A DNA stretch of 37,419 nt from Fonticula-like sp. SCN 57-25 (Eukaryota > Nucleariida > Rotosphaerida). A program made the position numbers and the translations under genes. Position 1 is the stretch's first letter, and every line of letters begins with the position of its first letter. Below are positions 1 to 11,622 of this stretch, piece after piece. The notes below the pieces were generated by a model. The model had not been told where the DNA came from and ran no database searches. It saw only the letters and a list, made by a program, of their open reading frames with translations. The stretch spans positions 1 to 37,419 of the forward strand of contig MEDX01000034.1 in NCBI GenBank assembly GCA_001724245.1, read 5' to 3'.

Positions 1-3000
1 TTCCAGGCTTAAAAAAGGTGTGACTATATTGCGAGGCTCGTCGCCGAATTGTCCTCCCGCCTATGCAAATAGCATTCTCAAGCTTATCATATCATACCTG
101 AATGATAATGTATACCAGGTACGTTAAGCTTGCCGCGCACTTGCAGGCTGCACAGCACTATGGCCAAGTGAGTTGGATACGCAAGCGTGCGTGCAGCAGT
201 GCTGTATGGTGCCATCAGGGTAATGAACGATAGCAACCTCGTTTGAATCAACGACCTATTCCATATCATACACCACAATAGTTCACTTTCAAATACGCAG
301 TATCGTGGCTGCATTGCAGCGGGAGCGTGACGGCTTGCGCAGGTTGTCAAAATGTTCGGCTTTGTTTGCTGGATGCTCTGCATGAGTGCGTTTAAGATAA
401 TGTATTCACTGTTCAGGTTGTGTGTACTACTCTACGATATTGTGGACGATACAAATCAAGGCGCACATTGAGCTCAGTGTCATCATTCTCCTCCTGTGAC
501 GTCTAGCTGCGCAACTCGAGTCTGCGAACCTGGTAACAATTATAGCGTTATCGTATGGGGTCTGGCGAAGCGTCGTTCAAATCGGCAAGAAATGCGAGGA
601 AAAGAGTCGAGTATCTCTTTTACAAGCAGCTCCAACAATGCGCAGTCGACGAAGAGAACAGAACCGCGCTTTACCGCGAGTCCTATATCCTTCGCGTGAT
701 CAAGTGGTGCCTATTCAAGAATTTGGGACACCGCTCGATATTATATTGCACTTTCCTTTGTTCCATATCGTACTAGAAGGGCATAGACAAAAACTCGTTG
801 GGTACGTTGGCAAGCGCTGCACGTTTGCGCCCATTCGTCCCTTTCACGCTCGCGATGCCCATTCACTACTGACAGTAGGCGCTCTGCCTTCATCGCTCAG
901 CACGATGTGCTCACGCGCTGCGCCGTCGGCGAACAGAAGCAGGCGCCTTTCCATCCAACGGCGGACACCGTTTCACATTCACCGCCCGGTGCTCTCGGCT
1001 ATGTCAACGCCGTCGCCTCGTCAGGTGTCCTGAGATGAAAAGTGCCCATCGTCGCCGCCGAACGACACTCTTAACATCGTGCGCGATGGCTCTAAACGCG
1101 AACTGCAACGATTCGCCATGTCCCAGTGTCACAGGACGCGCATCGCAAGGTCCTCGTAGGTATCTGTGCCTTCAGAAAGACGCTCCGGTTTTCGTTGCAT
1201 TTCGACCGACAGTGCTGCTGCAAAGTAGCTGCCGAGGCAGACAAACGACCTGACTCCTAGGATTCGTTCGATATGACATGAGGTGTATTACATGATGTTT
1301 ACATATGTGTGTCTAGCAATCGCCAGCTGGAATGTCATACGAAGCCTATTAGTGATTGTCGTCATAGGGTAAACGCCAGTTGGCGCATGCTGTTGCTATT
1401 GACGTTCTGCGCAGGATTGTTCTCAGCAGGGGGGGGGCCCTCGATCGCAGCTCAGCGACAGTCGCCGAAATCCAAACAGACAACGAGAGGTTGGGAGTGT
1501 TTTCGGCAACGGAGGTATGCTGCTGGGTCAGCCTACGAAGGCTTGTCTGAAGCTTGCTCGTCCAGCTACATGTGACGATTGTACTTTGTCATTGACCGCA
1601 TGGACCAAACTGCTGGCCAAAGCTGCTACCTCCTTTGTTCTAGACGTCAAAAGTCACCTCAATATGAAGGCACTCCGAGATGAAGGCATCGCCCGACTCG
1701 TAGCTGCGTGTCACCGCCACCAGACAGTATTGATACAAGAAAGCAGGGGCTTACTTTGCAGTCGCACGAGACACGCTTGCGGTGGTCCATTCGACGACAT
1801 CCCAATGTTGTTGTTGAGATGAAGGAAGAGTTTAGAGACCAGTTGGAACGTGGGAGTGACGAGTTAAATGTGTGAGACGCGCAATGCATTGTCGACGGAA
1901 AGCATTAGAGTCTAGCTAGCGCTTAGAGGCTTACAGCGTTTCCCGAAGAAGTGACGATTATGCTGCACGGAGCGAGCGTTCAAATATAGGAGATTGGTCA
2001 TGACATGGCATCAAAAAGGCGATTGAAGAAATAGGAGGAGATCTTGGACTTTGAGTGGACTAAATTGCGGGAGAACGACGACGTGCTGTACAGGAAAACG
2101 CTGGGGGTGGTGCATCCGTCTGATGGATATCGGAATAAAAAGAAACATCCACGCGTAGATACAATACCCGTCTCCGAAGGACGACGTTCCACAATCAACC
2201 AACATCTTCTAGAATGATCTATTCTTGCACATTGAATAGCACTTTTACCACCCCGCGAAGCACACGAGCGTCATATTCATGCCTTCTTCAGAGGATAGGC
2301 TACCCGCCTAATCACCGGAAATGTGCATCAAAGGGTATAAATCATAGCTCATTATTCATTGACTTCGAGTGACTCTATTCTATCGTCGACTTTCATTCAG
2401 CGGCGCTCAGCGTTTGGTGGTCATGGGAACGAAAATCTCCTTCAGTTCCTTCCACAACAGTTACTACGAATCGCTCTGCGGTATGCCGGGAAAAATAGTG
2501 GAGACACAAATCTACGAGGCGCTATACAGTTAGGATATCAACGCACTGGAAATCAAATCCTAGACCCTCCTCCAATCACATGAAGATTCTATTCTCAAGT
2601 TTAAATCAGTCATAGCCATTGGTTGAATCTGATCGATCATGAAACACTCCTGGGTACTTCTAAAAAGCTAGCCTGAGAATGAAGTGTTCAACGCTGGAAA
2701 CGTTTGGTGTTATGGTGCCATATGCCCATCCCATAATAGTGCATTGCCACAAGTACGAAACTGCACAAAAAGCTCGGCATACTGTCACACATGCTCCCTG
2801 CGAAGTAGCGTAGCTGAAAAGTTCACCTGGAAGCAGCAGTGCCATATTTATATTGGAATGAGGTCTCCTCCGGGTGGGTAAGCGTGTATGCGAATTGACT
2901 TTCGCCAATTCACTCGCTTCCGTTTCCTTTTCCTCTGTTAAAGCATAGCAAACCCGCACCCTCTACGTGGATAGTGTGTAAGGGCAGCGCTTGCTGCTCC

Positions 3001-4041
3001 ACGCTCGCTAGACTTTTGTTGTGTCAGAAACCACCTCCTCCACCCCGGCCATCCGGCACCACACGCATCACCCCTTTGAGAAACTTCATTCGACTCACCT
3101 CGTCACGAGCTCTCGAACGCACTGCGAATCATCGTTCCACGACAAGTATCCGCGGAGATACGAGCACCCGCGACACACGGGCAACAGGAGTCGCCGTCCG
3201 ATCCCTTCACGGTCAACCATCGGCCCAGGCAACGGCCTCACGATCGCGTCGACACCGTCGCTGCCCCGGCACATGCGCACACACGTGCTAGGCAATTAGG
3301 ACGTTCACACTCAGGACCAATAACGCGCACTGTAGCTGACCGGCAGGACGCCTTCGCCAATAGGACAGCGTACACGCCTCGTAGCTTATTTCCGACTGGC
3401 TGGGCCTTTTGTATATATGCTGTGAATTGCCTCGTGGCACCTCGTTCTCCTGTGTTCTTTTCTTTGCGTTTCAATGCAAGCTCGGCACACAGTCACATCA
3501 TGATTATATGCACAATCTTGTCACGACAGATCTTCTATAGTCACGAATCGGGCGGCGGTCCCGTGCGTAAAATGGGGATACGTAGAAGTGGTAGCAAAAC
3601 TCATATGACATGGTAGTCGGGCCTCAAGAACGGACGTTTCACTTAAACAACAGCCCGAGGATAACTGTGGACCAGGTCTTAATGCATTATCCGCGAGCCA
3701 AAAACCTCCGACGGTTACTTTCTACAGTCTCACAGTATTCTTTCATACTCTCTTCACTTTCTCCACCAGCCCCTCACCTCACATTCCCGAACAGTGGAGG
3801 TACACAAACCGCACGATATTGCGAAATGCCCGTCATATTTATTCACTTTTACTCGTTCCTCAACCTGTTCTGTAAGGGCACGCGCGTGCGTATGCATGTG
3901 TGAGTGGTGCAGTGCGCGAGTGTTGCTCCTGATTCCATCTTATTGAACAAGAGACAGTCGGAGCAAATGAAAAGAGAAACCAAAAAGTCTACAGAAGAAA
4001 ATGCTACATGCCGCTGAGCTCCGCTCCTCTGCTCCCTCCCC
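1..4041. other. gene-poor left end, no recognisable gene
   Basis: I see no gene I can support in this stretch. Open frames are short (mostly under 100 codons), begin at non-ATG codons as often as ATG, and lack the GTRCGY...CTRAC...AG introns that mark every gene to the right. Base composition looks closer to even, whereas the gene region is GC-rich. Some segments look more protein-like than random, for example 555-776(+) and 2033-2216(+), but stops and frame changes break them and none matches a family I know. The last 100 or so bases are probably the 3' untranslated region of the PH-domain gene. It could be a long intergenic or subtelomeric stretch, or decayed mobile DNA. No terminal repeats, tRNA or rRNA were seen. 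Confidence 0.5.
3317..3361 (+). promoter_or_regulatory. two CCAAT boxes, possible orphan promoter
   Basis: CCAAT occurs at 3317-3321 and 3357-3361, 40 bp apart, followed about 50 bp later by a TATA-like TATATATG near 3411. This is the same kind of CCAAT pair seen upstream of Rab3GAP1. No convincing coding region follows, so it may be a promoter of an unseen noncoding transcript, a relic, or chance. Confidence 0.2.
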
Positions 4042-5092
4042 TCAGGCGGTCGTCTGCCCGCGGGCGGCGCGAGTGAACACAATCATTGTTACCGGGACGA
4101 GCTTGTCGCCCTGCATCGCCTGCGACTTGTACGACGTGAAAAGCGTCCATCCGTGTTCTGCGAATGTTGTCATGACCGCGATGACGGTTACGAACTTGTC
4201 GCACGACCAGCCGCGCATGTCCTTGCGCTTCTGCTTGTTGGTTGCGCCCTCGCTGAGCTTGGCGAGAATGCTCGACTCGACGGAGCCGTTAATGCGCACG
4301 CCACTCGTCGCGAAGCACTCAACCGTCGCGTACAACACATTGCCCTCGAGAGACGGAGGGGCCTCTTCCTCATACACCTGCTTGAGGAACTCCATCCACT
4401 CCTCCATGTCCTCAGCAGAGTCGGCGCACATCTGAGAGAAACGGTCAGCAAGGCTTCCAAGCAAAGACTAATAGCAAAACGCAGCAGCCAAAAGCCGCAC
4501 TCTCCATATACACAGTAAAAAAAGGATAATAATCACCGCAGTCCGGCAAGAGTGCCCGAAGATCAAATTCAAACACGTGCACGAGGGGGCAAGAAACCCT
4601 CACTTGCACAAGCCACGACGGAAGCGGATGTACGCATAAAACAGATGATGCCCCCACAGCGCAACAAAACCCAGCCCAAACAGCGACATTTGGTCCGAAG
4701 CGTACCATCCAGTTGCGGTCTCGCGTCTCGATGGTAAAACAGTGTGCGAACTTTGGGTTCTTCCGGGACTCTGCCTCGTCAACAACCACGACGCGCATGT
4801 CCTCGGCAAAAATAGCGCCCGCATAGTCCTTTGTCTACACGCGCTCGGTCAGCCGGGTCGTACATAGGAAAGCAGAGCGCGGTTGAACGCACCAGCTCGC
4901 TCTCTTGCGACTTGTAGTAGAAGAGCGCGTTGTTGTCGAAGACACACCACCGGCGTTTCCATCCCTTGCTGCTGCCGCCTTGCTTCGACAGCCAGCCCTT
5001 CTTTACTCGTCCAACCTCCTATTCATCAAACGCACGCACAGAAGCAGTGTCAGCATGCATCTCACATCCACATTTCGCTGCCGCCGTACCAT
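4042..5092 (-). CDS. PH-domain protein
   Basis: Proposed exons 5092-5090, 5018-4893, 4834-4706 and 4431-4042 give 215 aa. A pleckstrin-homology domain fills about residues 6-110: it opens with KKGWLSKQGG, has the strand GWKRRWCVFD and the strand HCFTIETRDRNWM, and ends in the C-terminal helix AEDMEEWMEFLKQV with its invariant Trp. PH domains bind phosphoinositides or proteins at membranes. The last about 100 residues match nothing I recognise. The start is uncertain: the exon-2 frame is closed upstream by the TAG of a splice acceptor, so the ATG must lie in a tiny first exon. I chose ATG at 5092 directly before a GTACGG donor; the same ATG read nine codons further to a GTGAGA donor also works. 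The 274-nt third intron is about five times the local norm. It lies head-to-head with RTEL1. Confidence 0.7.
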
Positions 5093-5255
5093 CTCTGTCG
5101 AAGCGTGAAGAGTCAAGAATCAAAACAGAGAAAATTCCAGGATTACCGTAATGATGACGGTACACGGTAAAGTTGACGGCTCCGCTGCTTTTGCCGCCAA
5201 AATCAAAAGCGGCCGTGTCACCGTCGCGGGCGGTGCAGTGTATGCGGGCGCGACC

Positions 5256-8200
5256 ATGCCGCGATACAAGCTGCGCGGCGTGAATGTGGACTTTCCATAC
5301 AAGGCGTACGAGTGCCAGCTTGTGTACATGGAGAAGGTGATCGCATCGCTTCAGCAGGCGGGGAATGCGCTGCTGGAGAGCCCGACCGGCACGGGTAAGA
5401 CACTTTGCCTGCTGTGCGCCGTTCTTGCGTGGCGCCGGCACTTCATCGCAGAACAGAAGGCGGCCAAGCGAATGGGAAATGACGGCAGCGAATTTGGTGG
5501 CGAGGTGCCGACTGTGTACTATTCGTCGCGGACGCACTCGCAGCTATCGCAGGCGGTCCGCGAGCTCAAGCGGACGACGTACAAGTGCGTGCCCTCCCCT
5601 GCTCTTCCCGAATGCGCGCAATTAGAACGCGAGCGCTAACGTTTTGGTGTTGCTAGGCCGCGAGTCACACTTCTTGCGTCGCGAGAGCACATGTGCATTC
5701 ACGAGCGCGTGTCAAAGATGGAGGGCGCACTGGTGCGCGACCACGCTTGCCGCCAACTGGTTGTGGTCAAGAAGCACGCGTGCGATTTCGAGCGAAATCT
5801 GGAGCGTGCGTAGGCATACTGCATTGAGCGTGCAAGGCTGCTGACAAGTGTGCTGATAGTGTTTGAGCGGAGTAACGCAAACTACGTAGAGGAGATTCAC
5901 GACATGGAGGACCTCGTTACGAACGGCAAGCTCCAAAAGTACGCAGGGGTGGCCACGTTTTGGTGACTGACGGCGCTTTTCTGCCAGGTTCTGTCCGTTT
6001 TATCTTTCGAGGCACACGCAGAACGACGCTGATGTGGTGTTTTTACCGTACAACTACCTTGTGGATCCGCAGATGCGCTCGGCGCAAAACATCAAGCTCG
6101 AGAACGCAATTATAATCTTTGACGAGGCGCACAATCTTGACAGCTTTCTCATGGATGCGGCCTCTTTTGAGCTCTCGAGCGTTGACCTCACGAGCGCAAT
6201 GTCCGAGATTGACCGTGCCATCACCATTATAGAAAAGCCAGAGTACAACGGTGAAATGTCCACCGAGGACATGCTCATTCTTAAAGGTGCGCCTACCCAG
6301 TCCTATTTTGCTGTTTTTTTTATTGCGTTGCCGGCCGTCGTCTGACAGCAACGTTGGTCGATTTTAGAGCTTATCTCGCGCTTTGAGGCGCTCTTGTATC
6401 AGCTGCCGCTCACCGATAACCAATTTGTTGAGCGCGGCCGGTACGCGTACCGGATTTTTGAGGAGGTCGGCGTCACAGCCGAGACGTACTCGCGTTTTGC
6501 GGCAGCGCTTGGGTCCGTCACGTCGCTCCTCCTTGAAGACTCGGAGCGGACTAACGTGCAACGGCGCCTCTCGGTAAAAACCGTCCAGTCTGCGCTCGAG
6601 CTTCTCTTTCGCGAGAACACGTCGCTGCGAATGAGCGAGATTGACTCCGCCTACCGCGTGCGTCTTAATGTTGCCTTTGTTTTCTTACTCGCTTGTCCCG
6701 CCATCCACCTGCATGTTTCAACGCTTCTCACGCGGTTGCTCTAGTTTGTCGTGACGAGCGAGGCCGTCAATCGGCACCAGACGCAGCTGAGCGGCTGGTC
6801 GGCTGCCGCACTCAACAGCCGCCGCGACACATGTGCGTCACCACCACCCTTTCCGCTCCTGTCACTTGCATATGTGCTTACGGGTGCTCCCATCAACAAA
6901 CAGCTCGCTCGTTCCATATGTGGTGCTTCAGCCCGGGTCTTGCAATGCAGGACTTTCGCCGCGAGCGCGTGCGCTCCATTATTCTGACAAGTGGCACGCT
7001 TTCGCCGCTACCTTCGCTCGCCGCTGAGCTTCAAACGTGCGTTGCGCTATCTTTTCCCCTCCCTCCCGCTGCGTTCTCACGACCGCCTTTCTGCACAGTG
7101 AGTTTGCCGTACGGCTAGAGAATCCGCACGTGATCGAGCCGCACCAAGTGTGGGTCGGCGTTGTGCCCGTTGGCCCGTCGCAGGTTACCCTGAACTCATC
7201 TTACCGAAACCGCACGACGGACGACTACGTCATGGAATTGGGCAACACTATAGGTACCCTCTTTGACTGGCGTCATTGTATTGTTGTGTACTGATCATTT
7301 CGTCTTCGTTTCCATCTTGTGCTCATCCCCTTCTTGACCATCCTCTTGCGTGTTGCCTGGGGTCCGTCGAAAAGCCAACTTTTGCCGTACGATTCCCGAG
7401 GGCCTCCTCGTATTTTTCCCGTCGTATTCTGTGATGGAGTCGTGCATATCGACGTGGCAGCGGCCAGCCTCGTCTGTCTCGGGAACTGCCAAGAGCATGT
7501 GGGAGCGGATGGAACAGTACAAGCGTCTTGTCGTAGAGGCCAAGGGCAAGCACGAGTTTAGCCAGGCGATCGGCGACTACGAGACGGCCATTCAGCAGAC
7601 GTCATCAGGAGCCGCGTTCTTCGCTGTCTGCCGCGGCAAGGTGCGTTGTGCTTTTCCCTGGCGTGCGCCGCTCACTCTGCGTATGTGTCCCCCCTTCCTG
7701 CAGGCGAGCGAAGGGCTGGACTTTGCGGACGCCAAGGGCCGCGCTGTCATCATCACGGGCCTCCCGTTTGCGCCGGTGCACGATCCCAAGGTGCGCCTCA
7801 AGCGGCAGTACATGGACGATTCATCGTCCGCTTCGGCATCGGCGTCGGCATCCGGGACGATCAATGGCTCCGAGTGGTACCGTCAGCAGGCGGGCCGCGC
7901 GGTTAATCAGGCCGTCGGCCGCGTCATTCGGCACCGCCACGACTATGGCGCCATCATCCTCTGCGATGAGCGCTTTGGGCACCCGAGCACAATTGCAATG
8001 CTATCCGTCTGGGTGCGCCCGCACGTCTTTGTGCACCAAAAGTTTGGTGAGGCGCAGGCATCTCTCGTTTCCTTTTTCAAGCGCGCCCAGAGCGACCCGC
8101 TTCTCGCGCCCGCCACAGCGCCCGCTGCAGTACGCTTGTGTGAGGGCGCTGTGCTATTGCTAACCTGCTTGCCCTTGGTAGCCGCCCGCTAGCCAAGGGG

Positions 8201-9472
8201 CCGACTTGGCGTCACTAGCCACCGCAGAAGACCGCGCGCGCGGTGGGGGAGCGCCGCCATCGATTGCGCGGCGCGACTCGTCCAACACCAGTGCGGGCGA
8301 CTCGTCGTTTGCGGTGAGCGTTGCCCCGACCTACCGTCGGCAACAGCAACGGCAAAGGGACGCGCCGTCACCCGCCGAGACCTTTTTTGCGTTACAGGAT
8401 AGTCTTCTCAAAGCGACGCAGGTGCAGCTTGCAGACATTGACGAGCCATCCCTCGCTCTGCCCACAACGAGCGCCAAGTCGCTCAGCAATTTGCGACAGG
8501 CTATCGCGGCGACAAAGGACGGCGTGGCGCCACCGGCTCCAGCGTCATCGTCATTGACTGCTGTTGCTGCTGCGGCCAAGCCGGCGGCGGCGCCGTCTAG
8601 CGCCCAGCGGGCGACCGCGCAGAGTTACTACAACTTTGTCAAGGAGAATGTCAAGGGCGATGCGTTTGCCGAGTTTAAGGCGGCGCTTGTTGCGTTCAAA
8701 AAAAAGCAAGTGTCGCTCACACATCTTGTCGGCACACTCAGGCGCATTTTTGGGCCTTCGCCGCACGTCCGCGCATTGCTTGGGGGGTTCCGCCAGCTCA
8801 TCCCAGAGCAACAGCACGCAAACTGTACGATACGCACCAAAGTTTTAGTGCAATATCTAACAACTTTTAGTTGACAAGGCTTGCGGGGCCGACGGCGACG
8901 CGCCGCCGCCGCAGGCACAGGCGCCACCCATCAAGCGCGAGGCGTCGTCGTCGGTGCCCGATACGGTACCAAAAAAGTCTCGGCTGCATCCGGACGACAT
9001 CCCGAGGCATACGGTCGTCAAGTCCGAGCGGCCGACAGCTCCTGCGGTCGAAGTTCGTGCAGCGGCGAGTAGCCCACTACCAGTTGCGGTGGACGTGCCG
9101 CACGTACCTCTCGATCCTGACGTTGCCGCGGGACCATTCCCTCCGCCACCACCACCACCAGCTGGAGAACCACCAGGAGCAAATGTCATTGGTGCACCTT
9201 TTGCTCTATCTATAGATTCGCCTGCTGCCCCCCCTAAACAGACACCCGCTGCGTCCGCTACAGCACAGGTCGCACAGTCCTCAGAGACATCATCGGTAAA
9301 GTCATCAGGCGTGTGCGTGGTGTGCCGCGAAAAGCTGTCGATCCCTTTTTCGGCGCCGTGCGGCCACGTTGGGTGCTATGCCTGCTGGCAGACGTGGCTC
9401 GCCGTCAAGCTCGAGTGTCCCAAATGTCGCAGCAAGACGCGCGCCAAGCAGCTTCAAAAGCTCTTCTTTTAA
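5256..9472 (+). CDS. RTEL1: RTEL1-type Fe-S DNA helicase with C-terminal RING
   Basis: Twelve exons (5256-5584, 5657-5805, 5860-5938, 5988-6286, 6368-6657, 6745-6832, 6904-7036, 7099-7253, 7375-7640, 7704-8129, 8182-8824, 8871-9472) encode 1152 aa. The N-terminus [14 protein letters not shown] matches RTEL1 from its first residues. Walker A is [10 protein letters not shown], motif II is FDEAHN, and motif VI is [15 protein letters not shown]. The four Fe-S cysteines are present (MCIHE, HACRQ, HACDF, KFCPF). A harmonin-N-like helical domain lies at about 885-950 and a C3HC4 RING (CVVC...CGHVGCYAC...CPKC) at about 1100-1142. RTEL1 unwinds D-loops, T-loops and G-quadruplexes 5' to 3' in telomere upkeep and control of recombination in the nucleus. 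An in-frame ATG at 5151 would add 35 residues; I prefer 5256 because it aligns with the family start and has a good context. Human RTEL1 has two harmonin-like domains; only one is evident here. Confidence 0.95.
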
Positions 9473-9763
9473 CAATGTCAAACGATTTATATTTCTGTAT
9501 GTGAATTCGTTGTATGGATGTTCATACTGTATACCACGGGTGATTGATGGCTGTAATACTACTTGTATATAGCTTTATTTATAAACGGCGGCTTGACCTT
9601 TGCTGCACAGCTTTAATAGAGTCAAGCACATCACGGTGCAGTTTCAGTCACGGGGCCAAGTAACGAGAGCACAAACGTAGTAAAAGAAAGGAGAAAACAC
9701 GCGAAAAACTATAAAATCAACAGGCGGGGCGGCACGAGACCTCCCCATATTCCGCCCAATGCA

Positions 9764-11504
9764 TTACTTTGCCTTCTTGACGGAAGCCTTGTTGACGAGC
9801 GACATCTGGTTGACAGTCTCCTGGAGCTCCTCGAGGGCCTTGCGGCGGTCCTCAGCCTCCCGCTTGAGCTTGTCCTCCTCGGCCGTGAGCTAGGCACGCG
9901 TCGTTAGCACCCTGCGCGCGTCCAAAGAGAGGCGGCTACGTACGCGGGACTCCCAGGAGCGGAAGCGCTCCTCCTCCTCCTTTACCTTTTCATTGAACTT
10001 TGCGTCAATGAGGACCTTTTGCCGCTTCATGTGGGCCTCGAGGCTCTTTTGCAGCCTAGCAGAGTACGGCAGCAGCAGCAGCCCGCATGGTTAGCATCCA
10101 AAGAACGTGCTTTTGCTCAATGCAGATGCGCACTTTTCGGGGGTCATGTCGGCGGTGAGGCCGCCAGCGGCCAGCTTTTGGTCGCGGAAGTTCTCATAGT
10201 GCTCCTGCTCTGTCGTGTTGATGAGGTCGAGGAGGTGCGAGCGCAGCAGCAGCGAGCGCAGCTTCTTAAAGTCGCAGTGGTTGTCGTTCTCCACCTCGGC
10301 GACGCCCCACGCGTACTGGCGGCCGCGTACTGGCTTGCCATTCACCGTCACAATCTCCTCGCTGCCAATCACGGAGAACGGAATGGCGGCCTATTCTCAC
10401 AGCAAAGCAAAGGCACGTCAGCACAGCCACAAGCAACGTTGCAAAAATGCGCACAGCAATGTCCTTGTTGCGCGCCTGCGTCTCCTCGTCGTCGCTCTCG
10501 ACCGGAGGAGCGTACGTGCGGATCTCGTGGCGGTCCAGCTGATCGCGGATCTGCGATGGCGATAGCACAATTAGAGGCAGCGAACGCATGTCGAGCACCC
10601 AGAGCGCACCTTCTTCTTCATGATGATGATCTCCTCAGGCGTCAGCGTGTCGGCCTTGGCGATGACCGGGATCAGGTTGACCCGAGAACCGAGCTCCTTC
10701 ATGGCGCACACGTCAAGGTACTTGAGACTGACGCGCAAAGTCAGAATGGAATATCAATAAAGAAAGCCAGCTCGCATACCCGTGACCGGTCGGCTCAATA
10801 AAGTAGAGGCACGCGTGGACGCGGTTATCCTCCATATCGTTGCGCTCCGCGCGCATCTCGCTGTTCAGGTACGAGTCGTACTGCGCATCAAGGTACTCGA
10901 CAATCGGCACCCAGCTGTCGGCATTGTTGATAAAGTCGCCAAAGCCGGGCGTGTCAACAAGGTTCAGACGAAGGCGGAAGTTGCTCTCCTCAAGATCTAC
11001 TCACGGACGCAATAAGCATCTTGCCTAGGAAGCATTAGTATTACGCACCGGCCTCGGTGATCTTGATTTTGCGCTCAGCTGAAGTGATGTAACGCTCAGC
11101 ATAGTTGCGCGGCGGGCACAGCTGCGTCGTAAAGAGCGTGTTGACAAACGTCGTCTTGCCGAGGCCCGAGGGGCCGACAAGCATGAGCGTCAGGCGGCAT
11201 CCCTTGCGCGCAGCCCGGCGATGCTTCTGGTTAGGCAAGTTTGCGATTCCAACCGGCATTTTCAAAATGTTTCCTATTCAACGACCATAAAAGCAGAGTC
11301 AGCAGCCAGCAGAAGGCGCAAGCAACCAGGACGGACCTTGAGCGGCGTCGCTCCTGGCGCGTTGATTTGCTCGTCGGGAAGGAAAGGAATTTCTGAGGGA
11401 AAGGGACAACAAGCCACCAAAAAAAAAACGGCCAATCAAACCTTGTCTTCAATATGGGCCAATATGGTGTTTGTAGAGAAGTCTACTGCGAATGGACGGT
11501 TCAT
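9764..11504 (-). CDS. septin GTPase
   Basis: Septins are GTP-binding proteins that polymerise into filaments at the cell cortex and division site. Exons after the N-terminus are 11273-11049, 10996-10780, 10727-10610, 10550-10455, 10390-10134, 10055-9944 and 9889-9764. Family marks in order: the entry motif [12 protein letters not shown], polybasic RRAARKG, G1 loop GPSGLGKT, G3 VDTPGFGD, the septin block [17 protein letters not shown]4 [10 protein letters not shown], the septin unique element with [14 protein letters not shown], then a C-terminal coiled coil ending KKAK. The 5' end is unsure. ATG at 11259 gives a clean 378-aa protein. An upstream exon (ATG 11504, MNRPFAVDF...) and a Pro-rich exon near 11337-11392 look coding and resemble other septin N-termini, but their splice phases do not join cleanly as I read them. 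It diverges from the eIF2B alpha gene. Confidence 0.93.
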
Positions 11505-11622
11505 CCTGTAGACAACGAATCCAAAGGAATTTGGACGAGGAGGATCAGATAAGCTCACCACGGTGACGGAAGCGGGGTGTCCATTTTGTGTCACACCTCG
11601 GCTTACGCCGTGACGCGCGATC

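Noticed and set aside
3021-3299. Overlapping 90-105 codon frames near 2974-3299 on both strands
   Set aside because: Arg/Thr/Ser-rich in every frame and without motif or splice signals, as expected from locally GC-rich noncoding DNA.
5151-5255. Earlier in-frame ATG for RTEL1 at 5151
   Set aside because: It would add 35 residues with no counterpart in the family and leave under 60 bp to the divergent PH gene; not excluded, but 5256 is the better start.
10019-10801. 260-codon plus-strand open frame opposite the septin
   Set aside because: It crosses septin introns without change in character and has a low-complexity Arg/Gln composition; the septin motifs on the minus strand explain the region.
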